64,000 bases of DNA. It comes from Ariolimax columbianus (Eukaryota > Mollusca > Gastropoda > Stylommatophora > Arionidae). The translations under genes were made by a program, and so were the position numbers. A model generated the notes under the pieces. It was given only the letters and a program-made list of their open reading frames with translations. It searched no databases and was not told where the DNA came from. Below are positions 31,120 through 42,904 of the stretch, piece by piece; positions within the stretch are counted from its first letter, which is position 1, and each line of letters begins with the position of its first letter. The stretch is from NCBI GenBank assembly GCA_036924085.1, contig JAVGWX010000013.1, positions 41,757,893 to 41,821,892 of the forward strand, written 5' to 3'.

Positions 31120-31770
31120 ATATTTTCAACAAATTGAATAATGGATACACCAACGTTTACCACGCGTGGGGAGAACAGGCTAACACCAGAAAATGTTCTC
31201 AAACTGTGTCGGCTCCACCTTAGAAGCAAAGTATCAAAGTGTCTTTCTTCATCGCAACTGAAGTAATCACTGGCGGCAAAAGCAGTCTGAGACAAGACCG
31301 CTAAATAATGAAGGAAATATATCTTCTTTTCACTTGCAGTCGCTCCTCTCCTACTTATGTGGGCGGATCCTTTTTGTATATATTCTTGATCTTGATGACC
31401 CGTTCCTCAGCGTTGCTGCGTGTCCCAACTTCCCGTCTTGGTCCACTGAAGTCCAGTGGGTGTTAAGCACTCCTCTAGAGGCGTCTCGGGTGTTGTTGCG
31501 GACAACAAAGGAGTCCGACTAACACATTGGAGGTCTTCTCGTGACACATTTTTACCTCTGGGGTACCAGATTGCTGTCGCCGTATTCATGGACCATCGTT
31601 TCGTCGCAACATGTGACCTGCACATCTGTGCTTTGCCTTGTCTGGATAGATTACCGTATAAGGACAACTGTTGTATGTCAGAATTGTGTAGATTTTGCAT
31701 ACGTTTGTTCTAGAGTGTGATTCTGACTAATCATTTCTCAAGAATGGACTGAGCCACACTAAACTTGACA
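31120..31770. other. Stretch without recognised genes
   Basis: Mixed DNA; frames at 31334-31713 show no family signature. Confidence 0.35.
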
Positions 31771-31999
31771 TCCAGTGATTTTGTTAGTGCCCATGTTTCA
31801 GGATTTATCCGTATACCTATATATCCCCCGAGGACGCATGGTCGGCCTCACGCTTCATAGCCAGCGCGATAAAATATCTTCACAACTCGGACACACGTCA
31901 GTTAACCCTAGTGAAAGATCCTGTTGTTTATGCAGAAAATATGAAACATCGATGGGGGCTGGGAAGGGGGGGGGGGGGAACTTATTACAAAGAACGGAT

Positions 32000-32205
32000 G
32001 ATTTTTGGGGCACATCGACAGCAATATGTTACCCAGGAGGCAAGAAACGACCACAGGGACGACCACGAACACGTTTTTTCGTCTCCCTGGCATCCCGAAA
32101 CAACATTTACGATGCCACAGATGGTCGACTCATTCTCCACTGGTCTACCGTGGCCCAAGACAGAGACCGTTGGAAGAGACGTTGGTGTAACCGCCGTTGA
32201 AGAAC
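32000..32205 (+). mobile_element. LINE RT C-terminal fragment
   Basis: LLQRTDDFWGTSTAICYPGG, KKRPQGRPRTRFFVSLASRN, HWSTVAQDRDRWKRRW: the LRRxD..W...GxRxRGRPRTRW...AQDRxxWK pattern of RTE/CR1-type LINE C-termini. A G-run at 31968-31978 shifts the frame upstream. Confidence 0.65.
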
Positions 32206-32219
32206 GGGTCATCCGGTAA

Positions 32220-33780
32220 CCCAGTAATCCATGTCTCAGTACGGTATGTTGTTGTATATACTTGGCATCAAATGTGTAGACACAGATTATTGACTTGTTG
32301 CGTCTTTAAGTAATTATGTAGGTCAATTGGAAGGTAGCTTCGTCACTTTTATAAGTTTTGGTCGAACAGCATCTGACGACCAGATCTTTCGATATTCAAG
32401 CACCCAGGATTTTTTTTACGTTCAAAGCGTGTATACGCGATTTATCGTCCGTCTCCAATAGGCGCCAATGTTACCTCCCTTGAGACCAGAGAAAGCTTGA
32501 AACTTGCGGGATTACAAACCCATCGCTTGCCACTTTTAATTCTTGATAGCCGAGCACCGTCCCTCTCTACTATAGCAAACCCCATGAAGGAAATACATGT
32601 AATTATTTGAGAGCGAACGACGACGAAGAAGAATTAGTGACGGTTTCCTTAGCAATTTATAATGCAACCTATTTTAGTCCCCATGTGCAACATTGACAGT
32701 AGGCCTATTCTTCCATCACATGTACCACTCAGGTTGCTCCTTTAATAATTCTTCATTCAAAAATACATGCTCATCAAAAAGTTTGCCATTTCCAATATGG
32801 ATATTCCACGAATAATTTCATTCATTGCTCATGATTGAATTGCCGTAAATGCAAATAAAAAACAGAAAGAATTGCTGAGATTGAACTGTTCTGGTCACGA
32901 AGCTTTAACATAGAATCTCAACCCGTGTGTGCTCTTCCTTGTCGTCCTAGAGGGGTTTGCATTCTTTATGACTGACAGAGCCATGTCAGCAGTAACATAA
33001 TTACGAACATGGTCTAAAAGAAAGCCAAGTCAACGTGTAGGAGCAAAACGAAGGGAAGAACATAAAAGATTGACTCGTGGGAATAATAGAGACCTTCTAA
33101 TGATAAGAAGACCTCATCTGTCAGATACACAGATCGAAATATAATACATTCGAGTATTGGCCTAATGAAACAGTGGATGCAATTTTCGTTTTATGAGAAT
33201 ATCCACATGAAAGCGTACAAAAAGATGACAAAATGTTCGAAAAGTTAATTCATTTCGAAATGCCAGTGGCTAACTTGTGTTCCTACTGTCGGTCAATCAG
33301 AAAATAACTATTATTAACATGTATAATGTCATAGAAAACTACACAAAAGAATCATGTTTATATTATGTGTTCCTTTTATATGAATGAATCTATCAGCGGG
33401 GAACGAATGGCAGAGGGATTTGGTTGTCAGTCTACTGACCACGAGGACATGCGTTCAAAACCTCGGCGAAATCTAGCAATGGGAATAAACACCGCAATAA
33501 CACTGTTATTAACAGCCTGTATTTATTATTTTTTAAAATTTATCAAAATTATTGCACGTTTTATTCAGTGAGTATCTGGAACGTTTGCATCGCCTGTAGT
33601 GGACAAGCATGTATGCTAGTAGTAACCTATACTGCATTATGAGAACACTATGGGGTTACTCACCTCTGAGAACATTGAGAGTTTATTAATAGAATAAGAA
33701 TATACCACTCCCTCATAGGGCTAGCAATTAGCCAATCAAACAGCACGTTACAGAGCAGAAACAGTTAAACGCTTTCACAT
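32220..33780. other. AT-rich upstream DNA without recognised genes
   Basis: I see no coding potential, RNA or tandem repeat of note; a GACGACGAAGAAGAA phrase near 32620 may be an old SINE-A or LINE-A tail. Confidence 0.35.
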
Positions 33781-34382
33781 TAGACCTTTCCAAATAGGGG
33801 CATGTCGACTTACTTGTCGGGGAGGGGATTTAATATAAGTCTTACTTATTCAATTCAGGATTTAGTCACAAGCTTAAACAGATTTGCACTCAATCCTTAC
33901 TTTCTAATTGTAAAATCGATTCGTGTGAAAATTGTGTAAGTTACACATGTAGAAGATTGTTTATATTTAGGGAGAGCTAGTTTACAGCCCACACTGGAAA
34001 CGTAGCCTGGCCCAGTTTGTTGTGTTGTTCGTCTGCTGTGTTGTAAGCCATGGCAGATAGTTCCCGCCTGCTTCCGTAAGCCTTCTCTTTGCTACCGTCA
34101 CATATCCTGCTCTGAAAAATCTAAGAGCTTACACATTCTTGATACAGTTCACAAAGGTATATTTTCAGTGAAAACATCTGTGGAATACACTTAACATGAC
34201 TTGATTCAGTTTAAAGAAATTTCGCTTAAAGTTTGTCAGGACTTTTACTTCGATATTTCATTGGACTAAAAATGTGAGTTCTGATGGACGATAGAAAGTT
34301 GCTCGCCCTGTCAAGTTAAATTTGTTTACATCTGTGTTAAAATTATTTCGTGAATTCGAATATCTGAGATAATTATATTATA
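33780..34382 (+). promoter_or_regulatory. FERMT: Putative kindlin promoter and 5' UTR region
   Basis: This is about 600 bp of mostly unique sequence directly before the kindlin ATG, in contrast to the repeat-rich surroundings. A TATA-like stretch (TTTAATATAAG) is near 33830, and a CArG-like CCAAATAGGG (one mismatch to CC(A/T)6GG) is at 33790-33799. The start site cannot be fixed from sequence, and a non-coding 5' exon may be spliced within this stretch. Assignment rests on position only. Confidence 0.3.
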
Positions 34383-34527
34383 ATGGCTTATGTAGCCGAC
34401 GGAGAGATTGTGGACGGATCGTGGGTGCTAAATATTTTGGTAACGGACCTTCAAGTGGAAAAAACTTTACGTGTAACTGGCGACATCCATATTGGAGGGG
34501 TGATGTTGAAGCTTGTGCAAGCCCTAG
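34383..34527 (+). CDS. FERMT: Kindlin (fermitin) first coding exon, F0 domain start
   Basis: The exon encodes 48 residues plus one base. Residues 26-45 read [23 protein letters not shown] and match the strongly conserved kindlin N-terminus (vertebrate kindlin-2 has [20 protein letters not shown], recalled from memory). The upstream part, DG.W.L...VTDLQ, also fits. Kindlins are cytoplasmic FERM-PH adaptors that bind integrin beta tails with talin; this segment is the ubiquitin-like F0 subdomain. The start has A at -3 and G at +4, and an in-frame TGA lies at 34365-34367. The reading ends at CTAG|GTAAGT (donor at 34528), phase 1; reading on to 34589 gives only intron residues. No exon 2 was found downstream in the window. 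Animals outside vertebrates usually have one kindlin, so the paralogue number is not assigned. Confidence 0.88.
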
Positions 34528-34533
34528 GTAAGT
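34528..34533 (+). promoter_or_regulatory. FERMT: 5' splice donor of kindlin intron 1
   Basis: The sequence G|GTAAGT is a consensus U1-type donor, placed where homology to kindlins stops (after ...MLKLVQAL). It leaves a phase-1 intron. Confidence 0.8.
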
Positions 34534-34549
34534 TTGTTAAGTTAGTTGT

Positions 34550-35110
34550 TAAGTCAGTCATCATTACCGGGTGCTTTGCTATTGCATAGTGCAAATTAGT
34601 GTTTGTAGTATTTACAACAGTCATGATTACCAGAAGCCTGGCTACTGTTTAGTGCATGTTAGTTTTTGTTGCGTTTACATGTCATTATCACCAGGTGCAA
34701 GTCTATTAGTACTGTTTAGTGCATGTTAATTTTTGTTGAGTTTACATCAGTCATCATTACCAGGTGATTGGCTACTGTTTAATGCATGTTAGTTTTTGTT
34801 GAGTTTATATCAGTCATCATTACCAGGTGATTGGCTACTGTTTAGTGCATGTTAGTTTGTATTGAGTTTACACCAGTCATCATTACCAGGTGATTGGCTA
34901 CGCCTACTGTTTAGTGCATGTTAGTTTTTATTGAGTTTATATGAGTCATCATTGCCAGGTGATTGGCTACTGTTTAGTGCATGTTACTTTTTATTGTGTT
35001 TACCACCAGTCATCATTACCAGGTGCAAGTCTATTGTTTAGTGGAAGTTAGTTTAAATTGCAACAATCATCATTACAAGAGACCTGGTTATTGTTTAGGT
35101 CAAGTTAGTT
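34550..35110 (+). repeat. ~63-bp minisatellite at the start of kindlin intron 1
   Basis: About eight imperfect units carry the phrases TTAGTGCATGTTAGTTTTTG, CAGTCATCATTACCAGGTG and ATTGGCTACTG. The array starts about 20 bp after the splice donor. Units contain internal GGTGATTG/AGGTGCAAG sequences but no strong donor. Copies diverge by scattered substitutions and small insertions. Confidence 0.85.
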
Positions 35111-35117
35111 TTTTGAA

Positions 35118-35190
35118 TCTGCTGTGTAGCGAAGTGGTTAATGATACGACTCACAACCCACACGTGCACATGTTCAGATCCAACAAGGGT
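35118..35190 (+). mobile_element. tRNA-like SINE head (SINE-C-like), degenerate
   Basis: GTGTAGCGAAGTGGTTAATG ATACGACTCACAACC resembles the SINE-C head (TGGCCTAGTGGTTAAGTGAC ACGGCTCACAATCC), followed by a B-box-like GTTCAGATCC. Confidence 0.45.
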
Positions 35191-35911
35191 GCCCCTATTA
35201 AAAATTATTTTAAAAAATGTGTGCTGGTCTGGTGCAAAACACCTTAAGTCACATTACAACTTACTCGGTCTTAGAAAACAAGGCGATAGCAAAAGGGGGG
35301 GGGGGGGGGGACAAAGCAACTAATTAACAAGGTACACCAAAACCATTCATTCATCATTCGTCCAATTTCGCTCCAGAGGAGGACGAGGCCATAACTGCAG
35401 TTGGCGTCCTTGCACAAAAACTGCCACAAAGCATGTATGACATCTTGTACTGGTGGTTTCGATGGTGGTATTGCAGGATGAAGTTGCCAGCATCATACAT
35501 AACCCTAATTAGTGGCTTATTACTGCGTGCTTAGTTGCAGTGGGTCTATTCTTACCTCCCCAGTTAGGAGTGGGGGTGGGGGAGTGGTAGGAGGGGGTTC
35601 TCATGGACGTGAGCACTAAACATATTTTGTTCTAAATCGTTAATGATTCATTGTCATATCTAGTTGTCACTTTTCAACACTTCTATACATACGACGAGTG
35701 TATGAATGCTCTGTATATGCAATATTTATGATTCATATTACAATAAGTACAACTAAACAATATATAAATATCAAGTGTTCGGGCTATTGTTTCACTCTAC
35801 TTCATATCAATATGTAAATGAAAGAGCGTAATAGGGCACACTATACATCTGTGGAGCACTAGAATAGTTCAATTATTTAGACTATAATGCAGGTCACTAT
35901 ATAAAGATCAA

Positions 35912-36110
35912 GTGATATCATTGGCTCATCATATCTTTGAGTGCTCAACGGTCAATGATTGTAGGAAAATATTTCTTCTTCCGCGGCCAGATACATGGAA
36001 CACTTTGTATGACACTAGACAACAGATGATAGATACGTGCAGATACCATTATATGGCATTGGGCCGAACGGCGCGAGCCCGGATGCTGCTGGATCGTAAC
36101 AACCAGAGCC
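35912..36110 (+). mobile_element. LINE-B C-terminal fragment
   Basis: SLAHHIFECSTVNDCRKIFL, WNTLYDTRQQMIDTCRYHYM, ALGRTARARMLLDRN aligns with LINE-B at 8287-8529 (…VRHLLIECKALTDMRKRFLQ…NTLYGAVKQLKKTC…MALG). Likely the end of an RNase H LINE. Confidence 0.6.
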
Positions 36111-36239
36111 TAGGTATGCATCAGGGGGAGTCTGCAACGACAGAGGGGGTCTGGAAAAAGAACCGTATGGGTTTGCAATAGGGAGCGAGATGTCTGCAAC
36201 GTTATTTCAAAGGGTCTTTAAATATGAAATAAAGGGGAA

Positions 36240-36380
36240 GGGGAGGGGGGCTGCAAGAAGGAGAGGATCTACGCAAGGACCGAAGGGGTCTACAGCAAAG
36301 ACCTAGGGGTCTGCAGCAAGGACCGAAGGGGTCTACAGCAAGAACCATAATTTGCAGCAAAGACCGAGAGAGTATGCAGC
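36240..36380. repeat. ~26-bp minisatellite
   Basis: Five units of AGGACCGAAGGGGTCTACAG + CAA with substitutions. Confidence 0.75.
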
Positions 36381-36894
36381 AAGAATCGAAGGAAAATATA
36401 CGTTTTAAGCATTTAGCATATGCTGCAAGCATGCACTATTCACGAATAGCAGAATATAACAATAAAACAACATATGTTATGCCGATGCAAATACCAGACG
36501 CTTTCTTCGTGTGTGGTTCCTGGGGATGCAAACAAGAGTGCCATTGTTTGCTATTTTGCATGCATGTTGTAAAACGTCACTATTAACCTCGTGCTTACTA
36601 TCAGCAAGCTGGCCTTGATAAAGAACAACAGAATAGCTGCTTGCCTGCTACAGGAACAGGAACAATGTAGACCACTTGCTGGCAGACATAATGCATAACG
36701 AATGTTAAATATAACGCGGTATGGCCGTGTAAGATACGCAGAAATCCGAGAATCTCCGGGAATGAAGACATTAACCTCGAAATAAGACAACTAAATGAAT
36801 TGGTTATGTAATTCTCATAAGGGAGTCAAGTAGGGGAATGGGGCGTAGAAAAGATAAGACTACCGGTACTTCGGCTGAGGAATATTGTGAAAAG

Positions 36895-37300
36895 TAGCAA
36901 CGGAAGTATAATGGAAACTGATGTTTGAAGAAAAGCTCCACAACGAAGGACTAACGTTACGAGAGATTAGATGAAGGCGATGAACATGAATTGGCCACCT
37001 ACTACTCATGGAGATATACATACGGCCGACGTACTACAGTTAGAGTGTAGTGTTAAGGTAGCAGCGGAAGTATAATGGAGACTGGTGTTTGATGAACAGC
37101 TCCACAATGAAAGACTAACGTTACGAGAGATTTGATGAAGGCGATGAACATGAATTGGCCACCTACTACTCATGGAGATAGACATACGGCCGACGTGCTA
37201 CAGTTGGAGTGTAGTGTTAAGGTAGCAGCGGAAGTATAATGGAGATAGATGTTTGATGAACAGCTCCACAATGAAAGACTAACGTTACCAGAGATGAAAT
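36895..37300. repeat. 164-bp tandem repeat, ~2.4 units
   Basis: CGGAAGTATAATGG recurs at 36901, 37065 and 37229, an exact 164-bp step; units share GATGAACATGAATTGGCCAC and CGGCCGACGTRCTACAGTTR. Confidence 0.92.
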
Positions 37301-37839
37301 GGCAGTGATGTTGTTACTGATCCAGCAGCATCCAGGCTCTCGTTCATCGACCTAATGCCATGTAATGGTATCTGTGCGTGGTTTGTCAGTTATTGCCTAG
37401 TGCAATACAGAGTGTTACATTTATCTGACCTCTGTAGAAGAAGCATTTCCCTAACATCGGTAAACGCCGAGGAGCGCTGAGCACTTAAGGATGGTCAGCG
37501 GTTTCATATGGGTGTGTGCACAGCTGGTACTAAGGAGTATGTTGTGGTTGGATTCTGATCAGGTGCTTGTTAAGTGGCATGTGTTGGGTTTGCAGTCGGT
37601 AAGTGGTGCTCTGCTCCTCCCTTGTGGGTTAATGTATGACGTCATTTAGATTGTGGCTTGCCCTATATCTGTAGACCACCTTCCCCAGATGGGGATGATG
37701 AAAATGAATTGCTCATACTACTCGCGGAAAGAAGCAGACTGCCGTTAGGTTTATGTCAAGTCTAGAGTATAAAGTAGCCACCGGTGGGTTTTTGTGAGGT
37801 AAACAGTGAAGGTAGCTACACCAGCTCATGCAGATTGAC

Positions 37840-37965
37840 AGTGGAGGCAATACTGTAACATGAAAGATAAACTGTATGTGAGATAGAGATGTTTAAGAAG
37901 TGTTAACATTGGAGGCAATACTGTAACATGAAAGATAAACAGTGTGAGAGATAGAGATGTTTAAA
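37840..37965. repeat. Short tandem duplication (~60 bp)
   Basis: GGAGGCAATACTGTAACATG + AAAGATAAAC...GATAGAGATGTTTAA occurs twice in a row. Confidence 0.8.
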
Positions 37966-38529
37966 ACATGGTTGTTTTTGTTCGGAACTTCTTGCTCAGA
38001 GATCTTTACTCTTGACGATGTTTCTTTCATAGTTGGTTACCGTGTGTTTTCTTATTCTTGAGGTGTACTGAGGGAGGTGGACATGGGTCCTTTTTCTGTA
38101 TTGCAATTCGAGGCGTCTTAGTATGCTCACCACTGTGGAGATCACCACCTCGTTTGTCAGACTACTGGGACACAAACTGTTTCCAGAAGAATAGCGAGGA
38201 CGCGACGTGAGGTATTGGTCAGTATATTTCAGATGACTGAATTGAACGGAGTATTTTTATGTCCGTTTCAGTGTTCTTTGCTCCAGGTTTGTCAAGGACT
38301 AATTCTTTCCTTTTTTAGAGTGGGTGTTCTTAATCCTGTTTGCGTAATGGATTCATTTGACAACCTGGTGAAGCCTGTTAACTCACTCTTAGAATAATGT
38401 TTTAAAATTCCCAGACAACTTTTGCAAAATTAAAACACGGTGAAATGATGGATACGGGACTCCATAGAGGCCCCTTGGGTTGGTGGAGGAGGCAGCCCGC
38501 CAGCTGAGTGTAAACAACTCGGCATTGCA

Positions 38530-39000
38530 CTGCATTGAGGATGCCTGACTCAGCATTTGCACTACTTTGAGGATGCCTGACTCAGCATTGCACTACATTG
38601 AGGATGCCGGACTCAGCATTGCACTACCTTGAGGATGCCTGACTCAGCATTGCACTACCTTGAGGATGCCTGACTCAGCATTTGCACTACTTTGAGGATG
38701 CCTGACTCAGCATTGCACTACATTGAGGATGCCGGACTCAGCATTGCACTACCTTGAGGATGCCTGACTCAGCATTGCACTACCTTGAGGATGCCTGACT
38801 CAGCATTGCACTACTTTGAGGATGCCTGACTCAACATTGCACTACCTTGAGGATGCCTGACTCAGCATTGCACTACCTTGAGGATGCCTGACTCATCATT
38901 GCACTACCTTGAGGATGCCGGACTCAGCATTGCACTACCTTGAGGATGCCGGACTCAGCATTGCACTACCTTGAGGATGCCTTACTCAGCATTGCACAGA
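38530..39000. repeat. 31/32-bp minisatellite, ~15 units
   Basis: Unit CATTGCACTACCTTGAGGAT + GCCTGACTCAG; a higher-order block of four units is repeated (TTTGCACTACTTTG and GCCGGACTCAG variants recur in the same order). Confidence 0.93.
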
Positions 39001-39254
39001 GCTGAATGTGCGCAACTCGCCATTGGTCTCCGAGAAACGTATCCCTTACCCTATTGTAAAACTGAAACACGGTTGAACTGACAAAAACGGAACTCCTCTC
39101 GAGGCCTCATATGTTCGTGGAGATAATAAACCCATCAGGGGCTCCTCAAATTGTTTCAAGTCGGCACTTAAAATTGCACACCGTCGAATGCACCTCGCTC
39201 CCCTCTGATTTCAGCCCAGAGTAAGAAGAAAAGCCAATGGACCTCCTCCTCAGC

Positions 39255-39425
39255 ACTATAAACTAGAATCCTCAAGAGGTAATCGCTGAGGGAAGCTGAT
39301 TAATAATCCCCAAGAGCTAATCGCTCAAGGAAGCTGATTAATAATCCACAACAGCTAATCGCTCAGGGAAATTGATTAATGATATCCAAGAGGTAATCGC
39401 TCAGAGAAGCTGAATAATAATAATG
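39255..39425. repeat. ~44-bp tandem repeat, 4 units
   Basis: CAAGAGCTAATCGCTCAAGG + AAGCTGATTAATAATCC with substitutions. Confidence 0.8.
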
Positions 39426-39559
39426 GACGGGTCTAATGACTACCGTGATTTCTATTATCGTGATTTCTTTCGGTGACAATCATGGGCACTGCTAATAGTA
39501 CTGTGATCTCTCGACTACGTTAGCCATTGAACCAAATAGTCGTGAGAAACAGGCTGATC

Positions 39560-39740
39560 AAGACCCCACTTCACTTTCTTTTAGGGCTACTGAAACATGC
39601 TTTTTTCATATCAGTCCGGCCATCGAGGCGGAAATCAAAGCTGTGACCCCCATAGTTGTGAACTTACTGAGATGTATTTGCATTGCACTACATTAGAAGG
39701 AAACAGGTCCACCTTTTCAGGTGCGTCTTGAGATTGAAGA
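39560..39740 (+). mobile_element. Degenerate SINE-B-like copy
   Basis: AGGGCTACTGAAACATGC, CAGTCCGGCCATCGAGGCGG, TGTGACCCCCATAGTTGTGA, CCACCTTTTCAGGTG follow the SINE-B order with high divergence. Confidence 0.4.
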
Positions 39741-39839
39741 AGAGCCTACGTAATCCACCAACAGAGATACGACGTTTAGATTGACATTTAAAGAGAGACC
39801 AAGAACATCATCATAAATCAGTATATACACAAATGTAGA

Positions 39840-40190
39840 GAAGACATGAACATAAGCGGTAGACCCGACACAATTCACCAACTCAAAAGAAACCTACAAA
39901 CTATCTTATTTCGCCTGGGAACTGGTCACTGTAGACTACTAGAACATCCATACCGACTAAAGATCTCACACACCGATGAGTGCCCATGTGGAACAGCTGT
40001 CAGAATCCTGAACACATTCTACAGGAATGGCCAGTCTATAGGGACATGAGATACCAGTCCTATCCAGAGGTGCGGAGCTGAGACAAAAGCTGTTGGGCAA
40101 CCGCTCCGATGTGGTGAAGACTACACATTTCACCATGGCGACTGGCCTGCAGATACAACGTAAAGAAAGAACAGAAAGACTTAAATTAAC
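39840..40190 (+). mobile_element. LINE-A-related 3' end (A2 type)
   Basis: LKRNLQTILFRLGTGHCRLL, LKISHTDECPCGTAV (knuckle start), then by frameshift EHILQ..PVYRDMRYQSYPE and AELRQKLLGNRSDVVKTTHF. The end AELRQKL.G.RSD recurs at 55960-56090. No intact frame. Confidence 0.7.
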
Positions 40191-40251
40191 CCAGTATTAT
40201 GACTTCCAACAGCAACATAATTTATGTTAGATATTAGCGGAAGTAACGTGT

Positions 40252-41377
40252 CTTCTTCTTCTTCTGCGTACACAGTCAGACAGTAACCATTATTTTCTCG
40301 AAAAAAGCGGCGGTCATCCTGAGACTCTCGCCACTACCATAGAGCTTGTCTTGCAGTTCCACTGGCAATGGCCACATCTGCTCTCTCTGATCCTCGTATG
40401 TCGGGCAGTTCTGCAGCAGATGTTCAGTGGTCATTTTACCAGTACCGCACGGGCATTCGTCGGTACACCCTATCTTCAATTTGTTGAATAGGTGGTACCT
40501 CAGTCTGTTGTGGCCAGTGCGAAGTCTGAAGACAACGACCTGCTCTCTTCGGTTCAACTGGTAATAGGCATCGTTTTTGGTGTAACCAGTATGTTCGGTT
40601 TCCCATTTGGTCATGTATCTGGCTTTGATAAGCCGTTTTGACTCTTCGTACGTCATACTGGTATCTGTTTGTGGTAGCCTTGCACCTTCTTTTGCCAGTC
40701 TGTCTGCCTCCTCGTTGCCTTGGATGTTGCAGTGTGACGGAACCCACTGTACCACTACCCTTTTTGGTGCGGACTGCTGGCACAGTTTGCAGAGTGCTGC
40801 TCTTAAGTCATTAAGCTCAGTGTTTTTCTGGCTTTTTAGCGCTGTGACTACTTCGAGAGCATCTGTCAGCAGGACTATATGGCTCTCATTTTCACTGTGT
40901 GTTACCATTTCTTCCACTGCCGCCCTCAGTGCCTCTGCCTCTGCTCTAAAATTGCTTGTGTACTTACCAGTAGCGAATGACAGTGTTATTTTTCTGCCAT
41001 TTGGTAGGTTCAGGAATGCTCCTGCCCCTCCGTTCTGTGTAGTGTTTGTTACAGAACCGTCGGTGTATGCATGGGTCCAGTCCATGCTTGGGTAGCTTTT
41101 CGTTATGAAGCTTAGGGTAGTGTCTCTCCTTTCTTTTTCACTCTGGCAGTTTTTGTTTGCAATACCTGGTATATTTTCTACCACCTCTGGAAATATATCC
41201 TGCCTCCAGGTAGGTTTTCGTACAGTAGTGATGGGTTTTGGTGTTGTTAGTGCGTTTATGGGATCTTCGTGCATCTTTGCTTTGGCTATTTCTGCAAAGT
41301 TTCTCCGCTTTAGTTTCCCATTTCCCAAATTGTTTAGTCTCTGGTACATTGGATGGTCCGTCAGTCTTCGGAGTTTC
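40252..41377 (-). mobile_element. LINE-A copy with intact RNase H frame, 5'-truncated, 12-bp TSD
   Basis: The minus-strand frame (Met at 41433, stop at 40276, 385 codons) carries the RT connection, then RNase H with all core acids: YTDGS (D125), FRAEAEAL (E165), LLTDALEV (D191) and WVPSHCNIQGNEEADRLA (H234, D244), then VFRLRTGHNR and a CPCG..H..C knuckle (C327, C329, H338, C343). The GAA tail lies at 40252-40265. TSD GAAGTAACGTGT at 40240-40251 and 41378-41389 shows that the element begins at 41377, so the first ~18 codons of the frame are flanking DNA. The RT catalytic domain is absent, so the copy cannot move by itself. RNase H in such LINEs degrades the RNA strand after cDNA synthesis. Confidence 0.93.
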
Positions 41378-41444
41378 GAAGTAACGTGTAATTTGTTTCT
41401 ATATGCAGCAACGTGCATATAGCTTACCAACATCCTATTCCGCT

Positions 41445-41648
41445 TCCAAGCGCCGGTCCTTGAAAAAAGCTACACTAATGAGGTCTGGCTAAGAGAATAT
41501 GGATACAAGTGTGAAGACGAACCCGGTACATCTAAAAGAACCAACTAAAATCGGACGTATCGCCCAGAAAGGCGCAGATATAGCAAACCTCGTTATAAAC
41601 TACCACACAGCGCCATTTTCAGAACGATCGCCGAAGAAGAAGAAGAAG
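41445..41648 (+). mobile_element. SINE-A2 3' part with GAA tail
   Basis: AAGCGCCGGTCCTTGAAAAA, GAGGTCTGGCTAAGAGAATA, CAGAAAGGCGCAGATATAGC, GTTATAAACTACCACACAGC, CAGAACGATCGCCGAAGAAG. Confidence 0.65.
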
Positions 41649-41759
41649 TTGCAATCTAAATTCATAGACCACCAAAAATATATCCACCACCCCAGAATAC
41701 GAATCCTTAATATCGAATTCCAAATCATCATCACATACAAGCAAATTACAACTGTATAA

Positions 41760-42160
41760 TCTACCACACCGTTCGTTGCCGAACGTAGCTGGCTTCTGGC
41801 ATTCCAAATAACCTTTTACATTTTATGTTTTTTGTATAATTTGTTTGAGTGGTACAAGAGGACGGAAAAATGAATGCTCATTTGGAATGAATGCTAATAA
41901 TTATTTTATCGTTGATGCTTGTAACGATCTCTTTGTGTGCATCTCTGCAGCGCTTATTGTAGAGGACATAATATGACCAGAGCATTGTACTGTACAAGTA
42001 GTAAAGTAAAGATTCCGATTTCACGCCTTGCGGCAAGTTGGGAATATGGTGTTAGGCCCATAACTTTCTTGACCAACGACACGTTTGGGATGATCCGGTT
42101 AGCTTCATTCCGGCCGCGTTTACTTTCATAGATTTTTCTGGTATCAAATTTTCGAGGATA
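41760..42160. other. Stretch without recognised genes
   Basis: No motif recognised; AT-rich in the left half. Confidence 0.35.
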
Positions 42161-42164
42161 GGTC

Positions 42165-42262
42165 GACGCTAGGAGAAAAATCCAGCACCAACTAGGGTCC
42201 GAACTTCATTTGCTCTGATGGAAAGCCAGTGCAAGAACCACTGCGCTACCTCGGCTTCATGA
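42165..42262 (-). mobile_element. tRNA-like SINE head, separate family
   Basis: The minus strand: GAAGCCGAGGTAGCGCAGTG (A-box GGTAGCGCAGTGG) and, 35 bp on, GTTCGGACCCTAGTTGGTGC (B-box-like). The body is GGATTTTTCTCC. Confidence 0.6.
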
Positions 42263-42904
42263 ACCGTGTAAGTCGTTAAAGGTGACGAAAGAGTTGTTTG
42301 TGGGGTGACAGCTCCGTTACCTAAAAGGTCACAGAAACCAACAGCTTAAACAGGGCCTGACCTAGGTTGTCCGTAAGGAGACCAGCTACACTGGTGGCCC
42401 GATGCTACTATTAATTGCAGCGAAACAGGAAGGACGATTATATTGTAACGAATAGGACGTCCATAGTTATCGCAGTGATTCTTTTTAGAGTCCAAATTTG
42501 TTTTAGTTCTGTAACTTTCAACTTTCTGTAGACATACCAGTGATCAATCAATACTTTTGAAGCACCCATGGTTATTCCAGCGAGAAAGAATAATTACCAG
42601 GCCTAGTTATGAGATGGAAGGTTAATGGAAATAAACACTGCAAGAACTGTCCTGACAATACAATTATTGATCCGATATTTAGTACGTATTTTCTAAAATA
42701 AAGTACTACCTGATTCATATATTTTAAAAAAATGTCTTTATGGTAATGTATGTTTTTGAGTTCTTGGCGAGGGGTTCTCAACATTTTCCAGATCGATGAA
42801 CCACGAAAGCCTTAAATAATTCACCTCTATGTCTACCTATTAGTCAGAAGAGATGGAGTTAAAAACATGCACACAAAGATATAACTAGCCATCATTAAAT
42901 AAAA

